From: JBPCPM01 sp050999155
GTDB lineage: Bacteria; Actinomycetota; Thermoleophilia; Solirubrobacterales; 70-9
Direction of reading: 5' to 3'
NCBI GenBank assembly: GCA_050999155.1
Contig: JBPCPM010000124.1
Coordinates: 1 to 42,968, forward strand
Length of the DNA: 42,968 nt
In this document: one piece after another, positions 13,260-21,997 of the stretch
How positions within the stretch are numbered: position 1 is the first letter of the stretch
Layout of the letters: every line of letters starts with the position of its first letter
Translations under genes and position numbers: made by a program
Notes under the pieces: model-generated
Database searches by the model: none
What the model was told of the DNA's origin: nothing
What the model saw: the letters and a program-made list of their open reading frames with translations, nothing else

Positions 13260-15700
13260 GGGTCCCCTGGAGCTGGCTGACCTCCTACTGCGACCCCGGC
13301 TGGGACCCGCAGCACACGGCCGACCGCCTCGCCCTGACCGGGACCGAGGTCGAGCGGCTCGGCCACGCGGGCGCGCCCACCGCCGACGGCTTCGTCGTGG
13401 GCCGGGTCGACGCGGTTGATCCCCATCCCGACGCCGACAAGCTGCAGGTCTGCACCGTCGACGCCGGGGATGGCGACCCGCGGACCATCGTCTGCGGCGC
13501 CCCCAACGTCGCGGCCGGCCAGACCGTCGCGGTCGCCCTCCCCGGCGCCGTCATGCCCGGGGGCATGGAGATCCGCAAGGCCACGCTCCGCGGCGTCGCC
13601 TCCGAGGGAATGATCTGCTCCGAGGACGAGCTCGGCCTCGGAGCCGACAGCGCCGGGATCGCCGTGCTCGCCGACGGGCCGGCGCCGGGAACCCCGCTGG
13701 CCGACATCGTGCCGCTGGCCGATCCGGTGCTCGACCTCGAGATCACCCCCAACCGGCCGGACTGCCTCGGCGTCCATGGAGTCGCGCGGGAACTGCACGC
13801 GATCTCCGGCGCCGACCTCGCCGCCGACCCGTGGGCGCAAGACGCCGAAGCGACCGGCGACGGGCAGGCCTCGGAGATGGCCTCGGTGCGGATCGACATC
13901 CCCGAGCTGTGCCCGCGGTTCACCGCCCGGGTGTTCACCGACGTGCGGGTCGGGCCGTCGCCACTGTGGCTCAAGCAGCGGCTGATGGCCGCCGGCCAGC
14001 GGCCGATCAACAACGTGGTCGACATCACCAACTACGTGATGCTGCTGACGGCCCAGCCGCTGCACGCCTTCGATCTCGACCTCGTGCCCGGCGGGGAGCT
14101 GATCGTCCGAGCCGCCGACCCCGGCGAGCAGATCACCACGCTCGACGGCGAGCGCCGTGAGCTCGATGAGCAGATGGTCCTCGTCTGCGACCGCGAGCAG
14201 CCGACGGGCATCGCCGGGATCATGGGCGGCCAGGTCTCCGAGGTCCACGGTGCCACCACCCGGGTGCTGCTGGAGGTCGCGAGCTGGAACGGCCCCAACA
14301 TCCTGCGGACCTCCAACCGGCTGGGCCTGCGCAGCGAGGCGTCGGCCCGCTTCGAGAAGCAGCTGCACCCCGAGCTGGTCGACCGCGCCCAGCGGGTCGC
14401 CTCGCGGCTGCTTGTCGAGCTGTGCGGAGCCCGGATGGTCCCCGGCACGATCGACGAGCACCCGCGGCCGGTGGAGCCCCGGGAGGTCGAGTTGCGTCCC
14501 GGCCGCGTGGCCGGACTGCTCGGCGCGGAGATCGCGATCACCGAACAGCTGCAGATCCTCGAGCGGCTCGGGTTTTCCACCCAGGCCGACGGCGCCGCGA
14601 TCACGGCCCAGGTCCCGCCGGACCGCCACTTCGACGTCGGCCGTGAAGCGGACCTGATCGAGGAGATCGCCCGCGTGCATGGCCTCGACGACCTGCCCGC
14701 CTCGCTGCCGGCCAGCCGGGCCAACGTCGGTGGGCTGAGCCGGGCCCAGCGGCTGGCGCGCCGGGCAGAAGACGCCCTGCGCGACCTCGGGCTCGGCGAG
14801 ATCATGAGCTGGACGTTCACCGACCCGGGCCTCGTCGGGCAGCTGCGGATCGGCGACGATGACCCCCGGGCCGCCACGGTGCGGATCCACAACCCGCTGT
14901 CGGAGGTCGGCTCGGCGATGCGGACGACGCTGCTGGGCGGATTGCTGGACGCCGCCCGCCACAACCTCGCGCGCGACGCCGAGGCGGTGCAGCTCTTCGA
15001 GTCCGGCCGCGTCTACCTGCACCGCACGGCCGACACCATCGACGGGTTCCTCGGCGACCGGCCCGCGCCCGCAAACGAACCGCACAACGTCGCCGTGCTG
15101 ATTGCCGGCGACGCCCCCGCGAGCTGGCGGGGCGAGCGGGCGTTCGCCACCGACTTCTTCGCGGCCAAGGGCCTTCTCGAGGGCCTGGGCACCGCCCTGC
15201 TGGTCGACATCGACGTCAAGGCGGCCACCGAGCCGTTCCTGCACCCCGGCCGCAGCGCACGGGTGCTCGTAGCCGGCCGCCCGGCCGGCTGGGTCGGCGA
15301 GCTGCACCCGGCGGTCGCCGGCGCCTGGGACCTGCCTGGCGCGGCCGGGTTCGAGGTCGACCTCGGCGCGCTGCTCGCTGCGTCGGAGCTCGGTGCCGAG
15401 ACCTACGAGGACGTGATCGGCTTCCCCTCGCTGACCGAGGACATCGCTGTTGTCGTGGCCGAGGAGACTCCGGCGGCCACGGTGCTGGAGACCGTCACCG
15501 AGGCCGGTGGCGAGCTGCTGGCCGACGTGCGGCTGTTCGATCTCTACCGGGGCGAGCAGCTCGGCGACGGCCGCAAGAGCCTGGCCCTGCGGCTGCGCTA
15601 CCGGGCGCCGGACCGCACCCTCACCGACGCCGAGGTGGCCGAGCGCAGCCAGGCCATCACCGCCGCCCTGGGGGCGATGGGGGGCGCGCTGCGTGGCTGA
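13256..15700 (+). CDS. pheT: phenylalanyl-tRNA synthetase beta subunit
   Basis: 814 residues, the usual size. Order of domains: N-terminal MRVPWSWLTSYCD; tRNA-binding EMAP/OB domain (about 40-150, VGRVDAVDPHPDADKLQVC); B3/4 editing domain (about 210-390, INNVVDITNYVML); B5 (about 405-475); catalytic-like core; and the C-terminal anticodon-binding FDX-ACB domain (about 720-814, FPSLTEDIAVVV to LRLRYRAPDRTLTDAEV). ATG 13256 overlaps the pheS stop (ATGA). It overlaps argC by 8 nt, so translation of the arginine genes follows directly from pheT. Confidence 0.97.
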   Translation: MRVPWSWLTSYCDPGWDPQHTADRLALTGTEVERLGHAGAPTADGFVVGRVDAVDPHPDADKLQVCTVDAGDGDPRTIVCGAPNVAAGQTVAVALPGAVMPGGMEIRKATLRGVASEGMICSEDELGLGADSAGIAVLADGPAPGTPLADIVPLADPVLDLEITPNRPDCLGVHGVARELHAISGADLAADPWAQDAEATGDGQASEMASVRIDIPELCPRFTARVFTDVRVGPSPLWLKQRLMAAGQRPINNVVDITNYVMLLTAQPLHAFDLDLVPGGELIVRAADPGEQITTLDGERRELDEQMVLVCDREQPTGIAGIMGGQVSEVHGATTRVLLEVASWNGPNILRTSNRLGLRSEASARFEKQLHPELVDRAQRVASRLLVELCGARMVPGTIDEHPRPVEPREVELRPGRVAGLLGAEIAITEQLQILERLGFSTQADGAAITAQVPPDRHFDVGREADLIEEIARVHGLDDLPASLPASRANVGGLSRAQRLARRAEDALRDLGLGEIMSWTFTDPGLVGQLRIGDDDPRAATVRIHNPLSEVGSAMRTTLLGGLLDAARHNLARDAEAVQLFESGRVYLHRTADTIDGFLGDRPAPANEPHNVAVLIAGDAPASWRGERAFATDFFAAKGLLEGLGTALLVDIDVKAATEPFLHPGRSARVLVAGRPAGWVGELHPAVAGAWDLPGAAGFEVDLGALLAASELGAETYEDVIGFPSLTEDIAVVVAEETPAATVLETVTEAGGELLADVRLFDLYRGEQLGDGRKSLALRLRYRAPDRTLTDAEVAERSQAITAALGAMGGALRG

Positions 15701-16700
15701 CGCCCCCACACCCCACGGCGTCGCCGTGCTCGGCGGCTCGGGGTTCGCCGGCGCCTTGGCCTGCGAGCTGGTGCACCGGCACCCGACGCTGACGCTCACG
15801 GCGGCCACCTCACGGTCGGACGCCGGACGGCCGCTGGCCGAGCTGTACCCGCGCTACCGCGTGCCGGTGACGCTGTCGGCGCCCGACCTCGACCGGCTCG
15901 GGGACCCCGAGGCGGCCATCGTCGCCTACCCCCACGGCGCCGCCGCGCCCGTCGTCGACGGCCTGCGGGAGCGGGGAATCCGCGTCGTCGATCTCTCCGC
16001 CGACTTCCGGCTGGCCGACCAGCCCACCTACGAGCGCTGGTACGGAACCCACGGCGCGCCCGGACGGTTCGGCACCGCGGCCTACGGCCTGCCCGAGCTG
16101 CATCGCGACCAGATCACCGGAGCCGAGCTCGTCGCGAACCCGGGCTGCTACCCGACGGCGTCGCTGATCGCGCTCGCGCCGCTGGCCGAGGCCGGCCTGG
16201 CCCGCGAGGTGATCCTCGACGCCAAGACCGGGGTCTCCGGAGCCGGGCGGGGCGGGGGGGACGCCACCCACTTCGTCGCCATCGCCGAGAACGCCAGCCC
16301 CTACAAGGTCGACGGCCACCGTCATGAGCCGGAGATCGCCGAACAGCTCGGACTCCTCGGCGGGCCCGACGGCGTCACGTTCATCCCGCACCTGCTGCCC
16401 CTCGACCAGGGCGAGCTGATCAGCGCCTACGTCAAGGTCGACGGCGATCCGGGCGATCTGCTGGCCATGTACCGCGACCGCTACCGCGGCGAGCCGTTCG
16501 TCGAGGTCGTCGACCACCCGCCCGGCATGCGCGAGGTCCGCGACACCAACCGCTGCCGGCTCACCGTGCGCGCCCGCCCCCACAGCGGCCTGGTCATGGT
16601 CTTCGCCGTGATCGACAACCTGTGGAAGGGCGCCGCGTCCCAGGCGATCCAGAATCTCAACCTCATGCTTGGCCTGCCCGAGGCCGAGGGGCTGAGGTGA
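15693..16700 (+). CDS. argC: N-acetyl-gamma-glutamyl-phosphate reductase
   Basis: Third step of arginine synthesis, NADPH-dependent reduction of N-acetylglutamyl phosphate. 335 residues. The Rossmann loop AVLGGSGFAGALACEL is at the start, the catalytic cysteine in VANPGCYPTASLIALAP, and KTGVSGAGRG plus the His of HRHEPEI complete the site. GTG 15693 is chosen because it opens just before the dinucleotide-binding strand and overlaps the pheT stop by 8 nt. It heads a tightly overlapping argC-J-B-(mini-ORF)-D series. No ARG box or ArgR gene was noticed nearby. Confidence 0.96.
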   Translation: MADAPTPHGVAVLGGSGFAGALACELVHRHPTLTLTAATSRSDAGRPLAELYPRYRVPVTLSAPDLDRLGDPEAAIVAYPHGAAAPVVDGLRERGIRVVDLSADFRLADQPTYERWYGTHGAPGRFGTAAYGLPELHRDQITGAELVANPGCYPTASLIALAPLAEAGLAREVILDAKTGVSGAGRGGGDATHFVAIAENASPYKVDGHRHEPEIAEQLGLLGGPDGVTFIPHLLPLDQGELISAYVKVDGDPGDLLAMYRDRYRGEPFVEVVDHPPGMREVRDTNRCRLTVRARPHSGLVMVFAVIDNLWKGAASQAIQNLNLMLGLPEAEGLR

Positions 16701-17848
16701 GCATCCTCGACTCCCGGTGGATCGAGCTGCCCGGCGACGCCGAGCAGCTGGACCCAGCCCGGCTTGCCCTCGGCTTCCAGGCCTCCTCGGCTGCGTGCGG
16801 CCTCAAGCCCGGTGGCGCGACCGACCTCGCGCTGCTGCGCTGTCACGCCGACACGGTCTCCTCGGCGGTGCTGCTCACCCGCAACGCGGCCGCCGCCGCA
16901 CCGGTGCGCGTCTGCCGCGAGCACCTGTTGCGCGCCGGTGTCCGGGGCCTCGTCGCCAACGCGGGCAACGCGAACGCCGCCACGGGCGACCGCGGCTACG
17001 AACACGCCGTGCGCATGCAGCGCTCCGCGGCCGAGGCGATGGAGCTCGAGACCTCCGAGGTTGCGGTCGCCTCGACAGGTGTGATCGGCCGCCCCCTCGA
17101 GATCGATCGCATCGAACAGGGAATCGGCCAAGCCGCGCCCGCTCTGAGCGCCGACGGCGGCTCCCGCCTGGCCGCCGCGATCATGACCACCGACGACGGG
17201 CCCAAGGCGTGCACGGTCCGGTCCGGTGGAGTGACGATCTCCGCCCAGGCCAAGGGCGCCGGCATGATCGAGCCGGGTTTCGCGACCCTGCTGGCCTTCG
17301 TCCAGACCGACGCGGTCGTCTCCGACCCGCCGACGGCGCTGCGCGAGGCGGCGGCCCAGAGCTTCGAGCGGATCACCGTCGACGGTCAGATGTCGACGAA
17401 CGACACCCTGCTGCTCCAGGCCACCGGCGCCGCGGGCCGGCCGCTGCCACAGGGACTGCTCGACACGGTGCTGCGGGCGCTGGCGCTGGCCATCGTGGCC
17501 GACGGCGAGGGAGCGACGCGCGTGGCCCGCGTCCGGGTGTCCGAGGCGGTGGACACCGCGGAGGCCGAGCGGGTCGCCCGGGCCATCGCGAACTCCCAGC
17601 TCGTCCAGACTGCGATCTTCGGGCGCGATCCCAACTGGGGCCGGATCGCGCAGGCCGCCGGGCAGGCGCTCGCCGGGGAGGAGGACGTCCTGCTCGACGC
17701 GTCGACCATCGACGCCACCGAGCTCGAGGGACCCGAGCGCGAGGTGGAGCTCGCCGTGCGCCTGGGCCGGGGCCACGCCGCCACCCACGTGTGGTGCTCG
17801 GATCTGACCTACGACTACATCAAGATCAACGCCGAGTACACGACATGA
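16697..17848 (+). CDS. argJ: bifunctional ornithine acetyltransferase / N-acetylglutamate synthase
   Basis: 383 residues. ArgJ transfers the acetyl group from N-acetylornithine to glutamate and so recycles acetyl in arginine synthesis. The self-cleavage site is KGAGMIEPGFATLLAF: the Ala-Thr bond of ATLL yields alpha and beta chains with Thr as nucleophile. The usual ATML is ATLL here, with the Thr kept. Further hallmarks are NAGNANAATG, VASTGVIG, TVDGQMSTNDT and FGRDPNWGRI. The GTG start overlaps the argC stop (GTGA). The ATGA at its end couples it to argB. Confidence 0.96.
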   Translation: MSILDSRWIELPGDAEQLDPARLALGFQASSAACGLKPGGATDLALLRCHADTVSSAVLLTRNAAAAAPVRVCREHLLRAGVRGLVANAGNANAATGDRGYEHAVRMQRSAAEAMELETSEVAVASTGVIGRPLEIDRIEQGIGQAAPALSADGGSRLAAAIMTTDDGPKACTVRSGGVTISAQAKGAGMIEPGFATLLAFVQTDAVVSDPPTALREAAAQSFERITVDGQMSTNDTLLLQATGAAGRPLPQGLLDTVLRALALAIVADGEGATRVARVRVSEAVDTAEAERVARAIANSQLVQTAIFGRDPNWGRIAQAAGQALAGEEDVLLDASTIDATELEGPEREVELAVRLGRGHAATHVWCSDLTYDYIKINAEYTT

Positions 17849-18729
17849 CCGACCCTGACTCCGGACCCATCACAGAGGCGCTGAGCATGCCCGACGCCAG
17901 GATCCGCACCCTCCTCGAGGCGCTGCCCTACATCAAGGAGTTCCACGGGCGCACCATCGTCATCAAATACGGCGGCGCCGCGATGCGCGAACCCGAGCTG
18001 CGCGAGGCGTTCGCCACCGACGTCGTCCTTCTCAAGTACGTGGGTCTCAACCCGGTCGTCGTCCACGGCGGCGGCCCGGACATCACGTCCTATATGGAAC
18101 GCCTCGGCCTCCCGGTCCGTTTCCACGAGGGCCTGCGCGTCTCCGACGAGCAGACCGTCGAGGTGGCGAAGATGGTCCTCGTCGGCAAGGTCAACAAGGA
18201 CATCGTGCTGCGCCTGAACCGCAGCGGCCAGCCGGCCATCGGACTGTGTGGCGACGACGGGTCCCTGTTCCAGGTCCGCCCGGCCGCCGGGGCAGCCGAG
18301 CTGGGAATGGTCGGGGAGATCGAACGGGTCGACGTCGACGTGCTCAACCACGTCGCGGCCGACTACATCCCGGTGATCGCCTCGGTCGGCGCCGACCGCG
18401 AGGGCCGCTCCTCTCACGTCAACGCCGACGAGGCGGCCGGCCAGGTCGCCGCTGCGCTGCAGGCCTACAAGGCGATCTTCCTCACCGACGTGGAGGGGTG
18501 GATGGGCGACCCGGCGGACGCCGGCTCGAAGATCTCCCGGGCCCCGATCGGCGAGGTCCGCGACGTGCTCGCCGCGGCCGAGGGCGGGATGCGTCCCAAA
18601 CTCGGCGCCTGCGTGGCGGCCATCGACGGCGGCGTGCAGTCGGCCCACATCATCGACGGCCGCCGGCTCCACTCGCTGCTGCTCGAGCTGTTCACCGATT
18701 CGGGCATCGGGACGATGATCCACCCGTGA
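17845..18729 (+). CDS. argB: acetylglutamate kinase
   Basis: 294 residues. Phosphorylates N-acetylglutamate, usually the arginine-inhibited step. Signature segments: IVIKYGGAAM, NPVVVHGGGPDITSYM, GKVNKDIVLRLNR, GLCGDDGSLF, VIASVGADREGRSSHVNADEAAGQVA and GGMRPKLGACVAAIDGGV. The N-terminal extension MTDPDSGPITEALSMPDARI precedes an amphipathic helix of the kind present in arginine-sensitive hexameric kinases, so feedback inhibition is likely but inferred. ATG 17845 overlaps the argJ stop. Its own TGA overlaps the GTG of a 24-codon ORF leading to argD. Confidence 0.96.
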   Translation: MTDPDSGPITEALSMPDARIRTLLEALPYIKEFHGRTIVIKYGGAAMREPELREAFATDVVLLKYVGLNPVVVHGGGPDITSYMERLGLPVRFHEGLRVSDEQTVEVAKMVLVGKVNKDIVLRLNRSGQPAIGLCGDDGSLFQVRPAAGAAELGMVGEIERVDVDVLNHVAADYIPVIASVGADREGRSSHVNADEAAGQVAAALQAYKAIFLTDVEGWMGDPADAGSKISRAPIGEVRDVLAAAEGGMRPKLGACVAAIDGGVQSAHIIDGRRLHSLLLELFTDSGIGTMIHP

Positions 18730-18800
18730 GCGCAGAGGCCGCCATCGCCGCGACGCCGTCCGCGCCGGCCTGCTGCCCCACCACGGGCGCGGCCCGGTGA
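18726..18800 (+). CDS. 24-codon bridging ORF between argB and argD (putative)
   Basis: GTG 18726 overlaps the argB stop as GTGA, and its TGA at 18798-18800 overlaps the argD GTG as GTGA. The peptide is VSAEAAIAATPSAPACCPTT plus GAAR. The fit at both ends means ribosomes leaving argB could re-initiate, cross the 67-nt gap and re-initiate at argD. The product may matter less than the act of translation, or the CC pair might bind metal. Chance cannot be ruled out: GC-rich sequence has few stops, and this frame is also open back into argB. Confidence 0.45.
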   Translation: MSAEAAIAATPSAPACCPTTGAAR

Positions 18801-19966
18801 GCGTCTCGGAGCTGCAGGACCTCGAACGCCGGTGGGCGGTGCCCACCTACGCCCGTCTGCCCGTCGAGTTCGTCGAGGGCCGGGGCGCCGAGCTTTTCGA
18901 CGCCGATGGGCGGCGGTACCTCGACTTCCTGGCCGGCATCTCGGTGCTCAACGTCGGCCACTGCCACCCGCGGGTGGTGGAGGCCGTCCGCGACCAGGTC
19001 GGCCGGCTGACCCACGTCTCGAACCTCTTCTACAACGAGCCGGGCCTGCGCCTCAGCGAGCGGCTCTCGCGCTCGAGCCTGGGGGGCAAGGTCTTCCTCT
19101 CGAACTCGGGGGCCGAGGCCAACGAGGCGGCGATCAAGCTGGCCCGGCGCCACGCGGTGCGGCGCGGCATCGCCGAACCGGAGATCGTCGTGCTCACCGG
19201 CGCGTTCCACGGCCGGACCCTCGGGGCGCTCGCGGCGACGCCCAAGATGTCGCGCCCCGACCTGTTCGGCCCGATGCTGCCGGGCTTCGTCGCCGTCGAG
19301 CGCGACGATCCTCGGGCGCTGGCCGCCGCCGTGGGAGACCGCACCGCGGCGGTGATGCTCGAGCCGATCCAAGGCGAATCGGGGATCTGGCCGCTCGCCG
19401 ACGAGGTCATCGAGGCCGCCGAGCGGGCCTGCCGGGAGGCCGGCGCGCTGCTGGTCTTCGACGAGATCCAATGCGGGATGGGGCGTACCGGGACGCTGTG
19501 GGCCTACGAGCAGCTCGGCGTCACGCCGGACGTGCTCACGTCGGCCAAGGGCCTGGGGGGCGGCTTGCCCCTCGGCGCAATGGTCACCTCGCCCGAGATG
19601 GGCGAGGTGCTCGGCGCCGGGGAGCACGGCTCGACGTTCGCCGGCGGACCGCTGGTCAGCGTCGCCGGCCTGGCCGCCTTCGACGTGCTCGACGATCCTG
19701 CGCTGCTGGCCCGGGTGACCGCGCTGGGTGAACGCCTGCGGGAGGGGCTCGGTGCCATGCCCGGCGTCCGCGAGGTCCGCGGCCGGGGGCTCATGGTGGC
19801 CGCGGCGGTCGACCGCGCCGCGCCGCAACTCGTACGCGACCTCGCGCAGGCGGGCCTGATCGTCAACGCGCCGGCCCCCGAGACGCTGCGGTTCCTGCCG
19901 CCTCTCACCGTGTCCGACGCCGAGCTCGACGAGGCCCTGGAGATCCTGGGAGCCGCGCTCGGCTGA
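18797..19966 (+). CDS. argD: acetylornithine aminotransferase
   Basis: 389 residues, class III PLP aminotransferase. FLAGISVLNVGHCHP, NSGAEANEAAIKLAR, the GAFHGRTLGALAAT loop and LVFDEIQCGMGRTG are all diagnostic of ArgD. The PLP lysine is in LTSAKGLGGGLPLGA, and STFAGGPLVS follows. It converts N-acetylglutamate semialdehyde to N-acetylornithine and may also serve in lysine synthesis. The start is GTG 18797, coupled to the bridging ORF. Its TGA overlaps the ATG of the following membrane protein (TGATG), so an envelope gene is joined to the arginine operon. Confidence 0.95.
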   Translation: MSVSELQDLERRWAVPTYARLPVEFVEGRGAELFDADGRRYLDFLAGISVLNVGHCHPRVVEAVRDQVGRLTHVSNLFYNEPGLRLSERLSRSSLGGKVFLSNSGAEANEAAIKLARRHAVRRGIAEPEIVVLTGAFHGRTLGALAATPKMSRPDLFGPMLPGFVAVERDDPRALAAAVGDRTAAVMLEPIQGESGIWPLADEVIEAAERACREAGALLVFDEIQCGMGRTGTLWAYEQLGVTPDVLTSAKGLGGGLPLGAMVTSPEMGEVLGAGEHGSTFAGGPLVSVAGLAAFDVLDDPALLARVTALGERLREGLGAMPGVREVRGRGLMVAAAVDRAAPQLVRDLAQAGLIVNAPAPETLRFLPPLTVSDAELDEALEILGAALG

Positions 19967-21909
19967 TGGGTCTCGGCCGCACTCGCACAGACGACGCGGT
20001 CTCCCTGCTGGTGGGCGGCGTCCTGGCCGCGGTGCTCGGCGGGTGGGCCTGGAGCAAGGGCGCGTTCTTCGAGACGGGCCTGTTTCCCGGCGTGATCGTA
20101 CTGATGGCCCTGGCCGGTGTGCTGCTGGTCTACGGCCGCTGGCACGCCCAGATGTCACGCCCGGCGGGCATTGCCTTGGGAGCCCTTTGCGGTCTGGCCC
20201 TGTGGACGCTGCTCTCGGCCACCTGGAGCCCGGCGCCCGATGTCGCGGTGGCCGACGCCCTGAGGGTGGCTGCCTACGCGGTGGCTTTCGGGCTCGGCAT
20301 CTGGTTCTGCCACCTGCTGGGCCCGCGCATGGCCCTTGCCCCGCTGCCGCTCGCCGGAGCCGGGGCGGCGGTCGCCGTGTTCACCGTCGTGGCGCTGCTG
20401 ACCGGCTCCGACACGGCCGCGTACCTGGCCGGAGACGGCACGCTGCAGTTCCCGCTCGGCTACCACAACGCCAACGCCGCGTTCTTCCTCCTTGCCTTCT
20501 GGGCGGCCGTGACCCTCGCCGCCGGCCGCACGCTTGCGGCCCCGCTGCGGGTCGGTGCGCTGGCCGCCGCGACCGTCTGCCTCGAGCTCGCGATCATGGG
20601 CCAGAGCCGGGCCTCTGTCGGGGCCATCGCGCTGGCCGCCATGGTGTGGGTCGTCGCGGCCCAGGACCGGGCGCGAGCCGTGCTGGCGATGGCCGCGGCC
20701 GCGGCCCCGGCCGTTATCGCGCTCCCCGCGCTGCTGGCCGTTCTGGGTGACGGAGGCGGCAACGGCCCGGAGACGCTGCCGCTGCTTCGCGACGCCGGGC
20801 GGATGATCGTCGTCTCGATGCTGCTGTCCGGCGGGGTCGGCCTCGCCCTCATCGCCGCCGACGCCCGCCTGCCGGACGGGCAGGCGTTTCGCCGCCGCGC
20901 CAACCGAGCCGTGACCGTGGGGGCCGCCGGGCTCGCGCTGATCGCCGCGGTGGTGTTCGTCGCCGCGGTCGGCAGCCCCGTCACGTTCGTGGGTGAGCGC
21001 ATCGACGAGTTCCGTACCTCCGAGCCGGCCGTCGAGGCCGAGGGGTCGCGGTTCACTGCGGGGCTTGCCTCGGGGCGGCAGGATCTGTGGCGGGTTGCCC
21101 TGGAGACGGGCGGCGAACATCCCTTGCTGGGTGAGGGTGCCGGCGGCTTCAAGTTCGCCTACCTCGTCGGGCGCGAGGGAAACGAGCAGCCCCAGGATCC
21201 CCATAGCGTCGAGATGCTCGTCTGGTCCGAGCTCGGGTTGCCGGGGCTGCTGCTGTTCGGGGCCGCCGTGGCCGGCGCGTTGCTCGCCGGGTGGCGCAGC
21301 CGGCCCCTCGGGCCTGCCGCCGGCGTTGTCGCCGCCGGTGGGCTGGCGGTGGGAACCCAGTGGTTCACCCACGCCTCGGTCGACTGGTTCTGGAGCTACC
21401 CCGTGGTGACCGCCGCGGCGTTCCTCGCCCTGGGGACCGCCACGGCCCCGGCGCTGCTCGCGCTCCAGCCCGGAGGAAGGCGCGTGTGGCGAGCGGCCGG
21501 CGTGGCCGCCGTCTCCGCGGCCGCCCTGGCCGCGCTGCCGCTGTGGACGAGCGCGCGCCTGCTTGACACCGGTCAGCAGACGTGGGGTCAGGACCTGGAG
21601 GGGGCCTACGCGGACCTCGATCGCTCCGCCGACCTGAATCCGTGGAACCCGCGGCCGGACGAGTCGGAGGGCCTGATCGCCCAGGGGCTCGAGGACGAGG
21701 TGCGGTCGCTGCTGGCGTTCGACGAAGCGGTGGCACGCCAGCCACGGAGCTGGTCAGCGCGCTTTTTCCGTGCCCGGGCCCTGCAGCGGCTCAACCGCCT
21801 GGAGGAGGCACGCTCGGAGCTGATCGAGGCCCGGCGGCTGAATCCCCGATCGGAGCTGCTGCGCGACGTGCTCGCCGAAGTTTCCGACTCGATCGAGGCA
21901 GCGCAGTAG
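19966..21909 (+). CDS. O-antigen ligase/polymerase-like membrane protein with C-terminal TPR-like region
   Basis: 647 residues. About twelve hydrophobic segments span residues 10-520. Typical WaaL/Wzy_C features are FPLGYHNANAAFF, MGQSRASVGA, and the large external loop EHPLLGEGAGGFKFAYL ending in DPHSVEMLVWSELGLPGLLLF. After the last helix, about 120 soluble residues contain TPR-like pairs (AYADLDRSADLNPW; FFRARALQRLNRLEEARSEL). Such proteins join or polymerise glycan chains on the outer face of the membrane. Whether this one ligates, polymerises or glycosylates proteins cannot be decided. The TGATG overlap with argD is the only operon link; no glycosyltransferase lies directly beside it. 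Confidence 0.8.
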   Translation: MGLGRTRTDDAVSLLVGGVLAAVLGGWAWSKGAFFETGLFPGVIVLMALAGVLLVYGRWHAQMSRPAGIALGALCGLALWTLLSATWSPAPDVAVADALRVAAYAVAFGLGIWFCHLLGPRMALAPLPLAGAGAAVAVFTVVALLTGSDTAAYLAGDGTLQFPLGYHNANAAFFLLAFWAAVTLAAGRTLAAPLRVGALAAATVCLELAIMGQSRASVGAIALAAMVWVVAAQDRARAVLAMAAAAAPAVIALPALLAVLGDGGGNGPETLPLLRDAGRMIVVSMLLSGGVGLALIAADARLPDGQAFRRRANRAVTVGAAGLALIAAVVFVAAVGSPVTFVGERIDEFRTSEPAVEAEGSRFTAGLASGRQDLWRVALETGGEHPLLGEGAGGFKFAYLVGREGNEQPQDPHSVEMLVWSELGLPGLLLFGAAVAGALLAGWRSRPLGPAAGVVAAGGLAVGTQWFTHASVDWFWSYPVVTAAAFLALGTATAPALLALQPGGRRVWRAAGVAAVSAAALAALPLWTSARLLDTGQQTWGQDLEGAYADLDRSADLNPWNPRPDESEGLIAQGLEDEVRSLLAFDEAVARQPRSWSARFFRARALQRLNRLEEARSELIEARRLNPRSELLRDVLAEVSDSIEAAQ

Positions 21910-21938
21910 TGGGGGGTGGCGGTGTCCGCGGCCCCCGC

Positions 21939-21944
21939 TACACT
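21939..21944 (+). promoter_or_regulatory. -10 box of the first coiled-coil gene
   Basis: TACACT, with start predicted near 21951, leaves a leader of about 45 nt that carries GAGG five nt before ATG 21998. Confidence 0.4.
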
Positions 21945-21997
21945 CGGCGCGCCGAGTTCGTCGTGCCTGTGCTCGACCCCTATTTCACCGAGGTCCA

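Noticed and set aside
15650..15700. ARG box operator before argC
   Set aside because: argC begins inside the pheT end and no paired AT-rich palindrome of the ArgR type was seen.
13220..15808. 862-codon open frame on the minus strand
   Set aside because: It lies wholly antisense to pheT, which is certain. High GC leaves few stops in the complementary frame, and the translation is Gly/Arg/Asp-rich without motifs.
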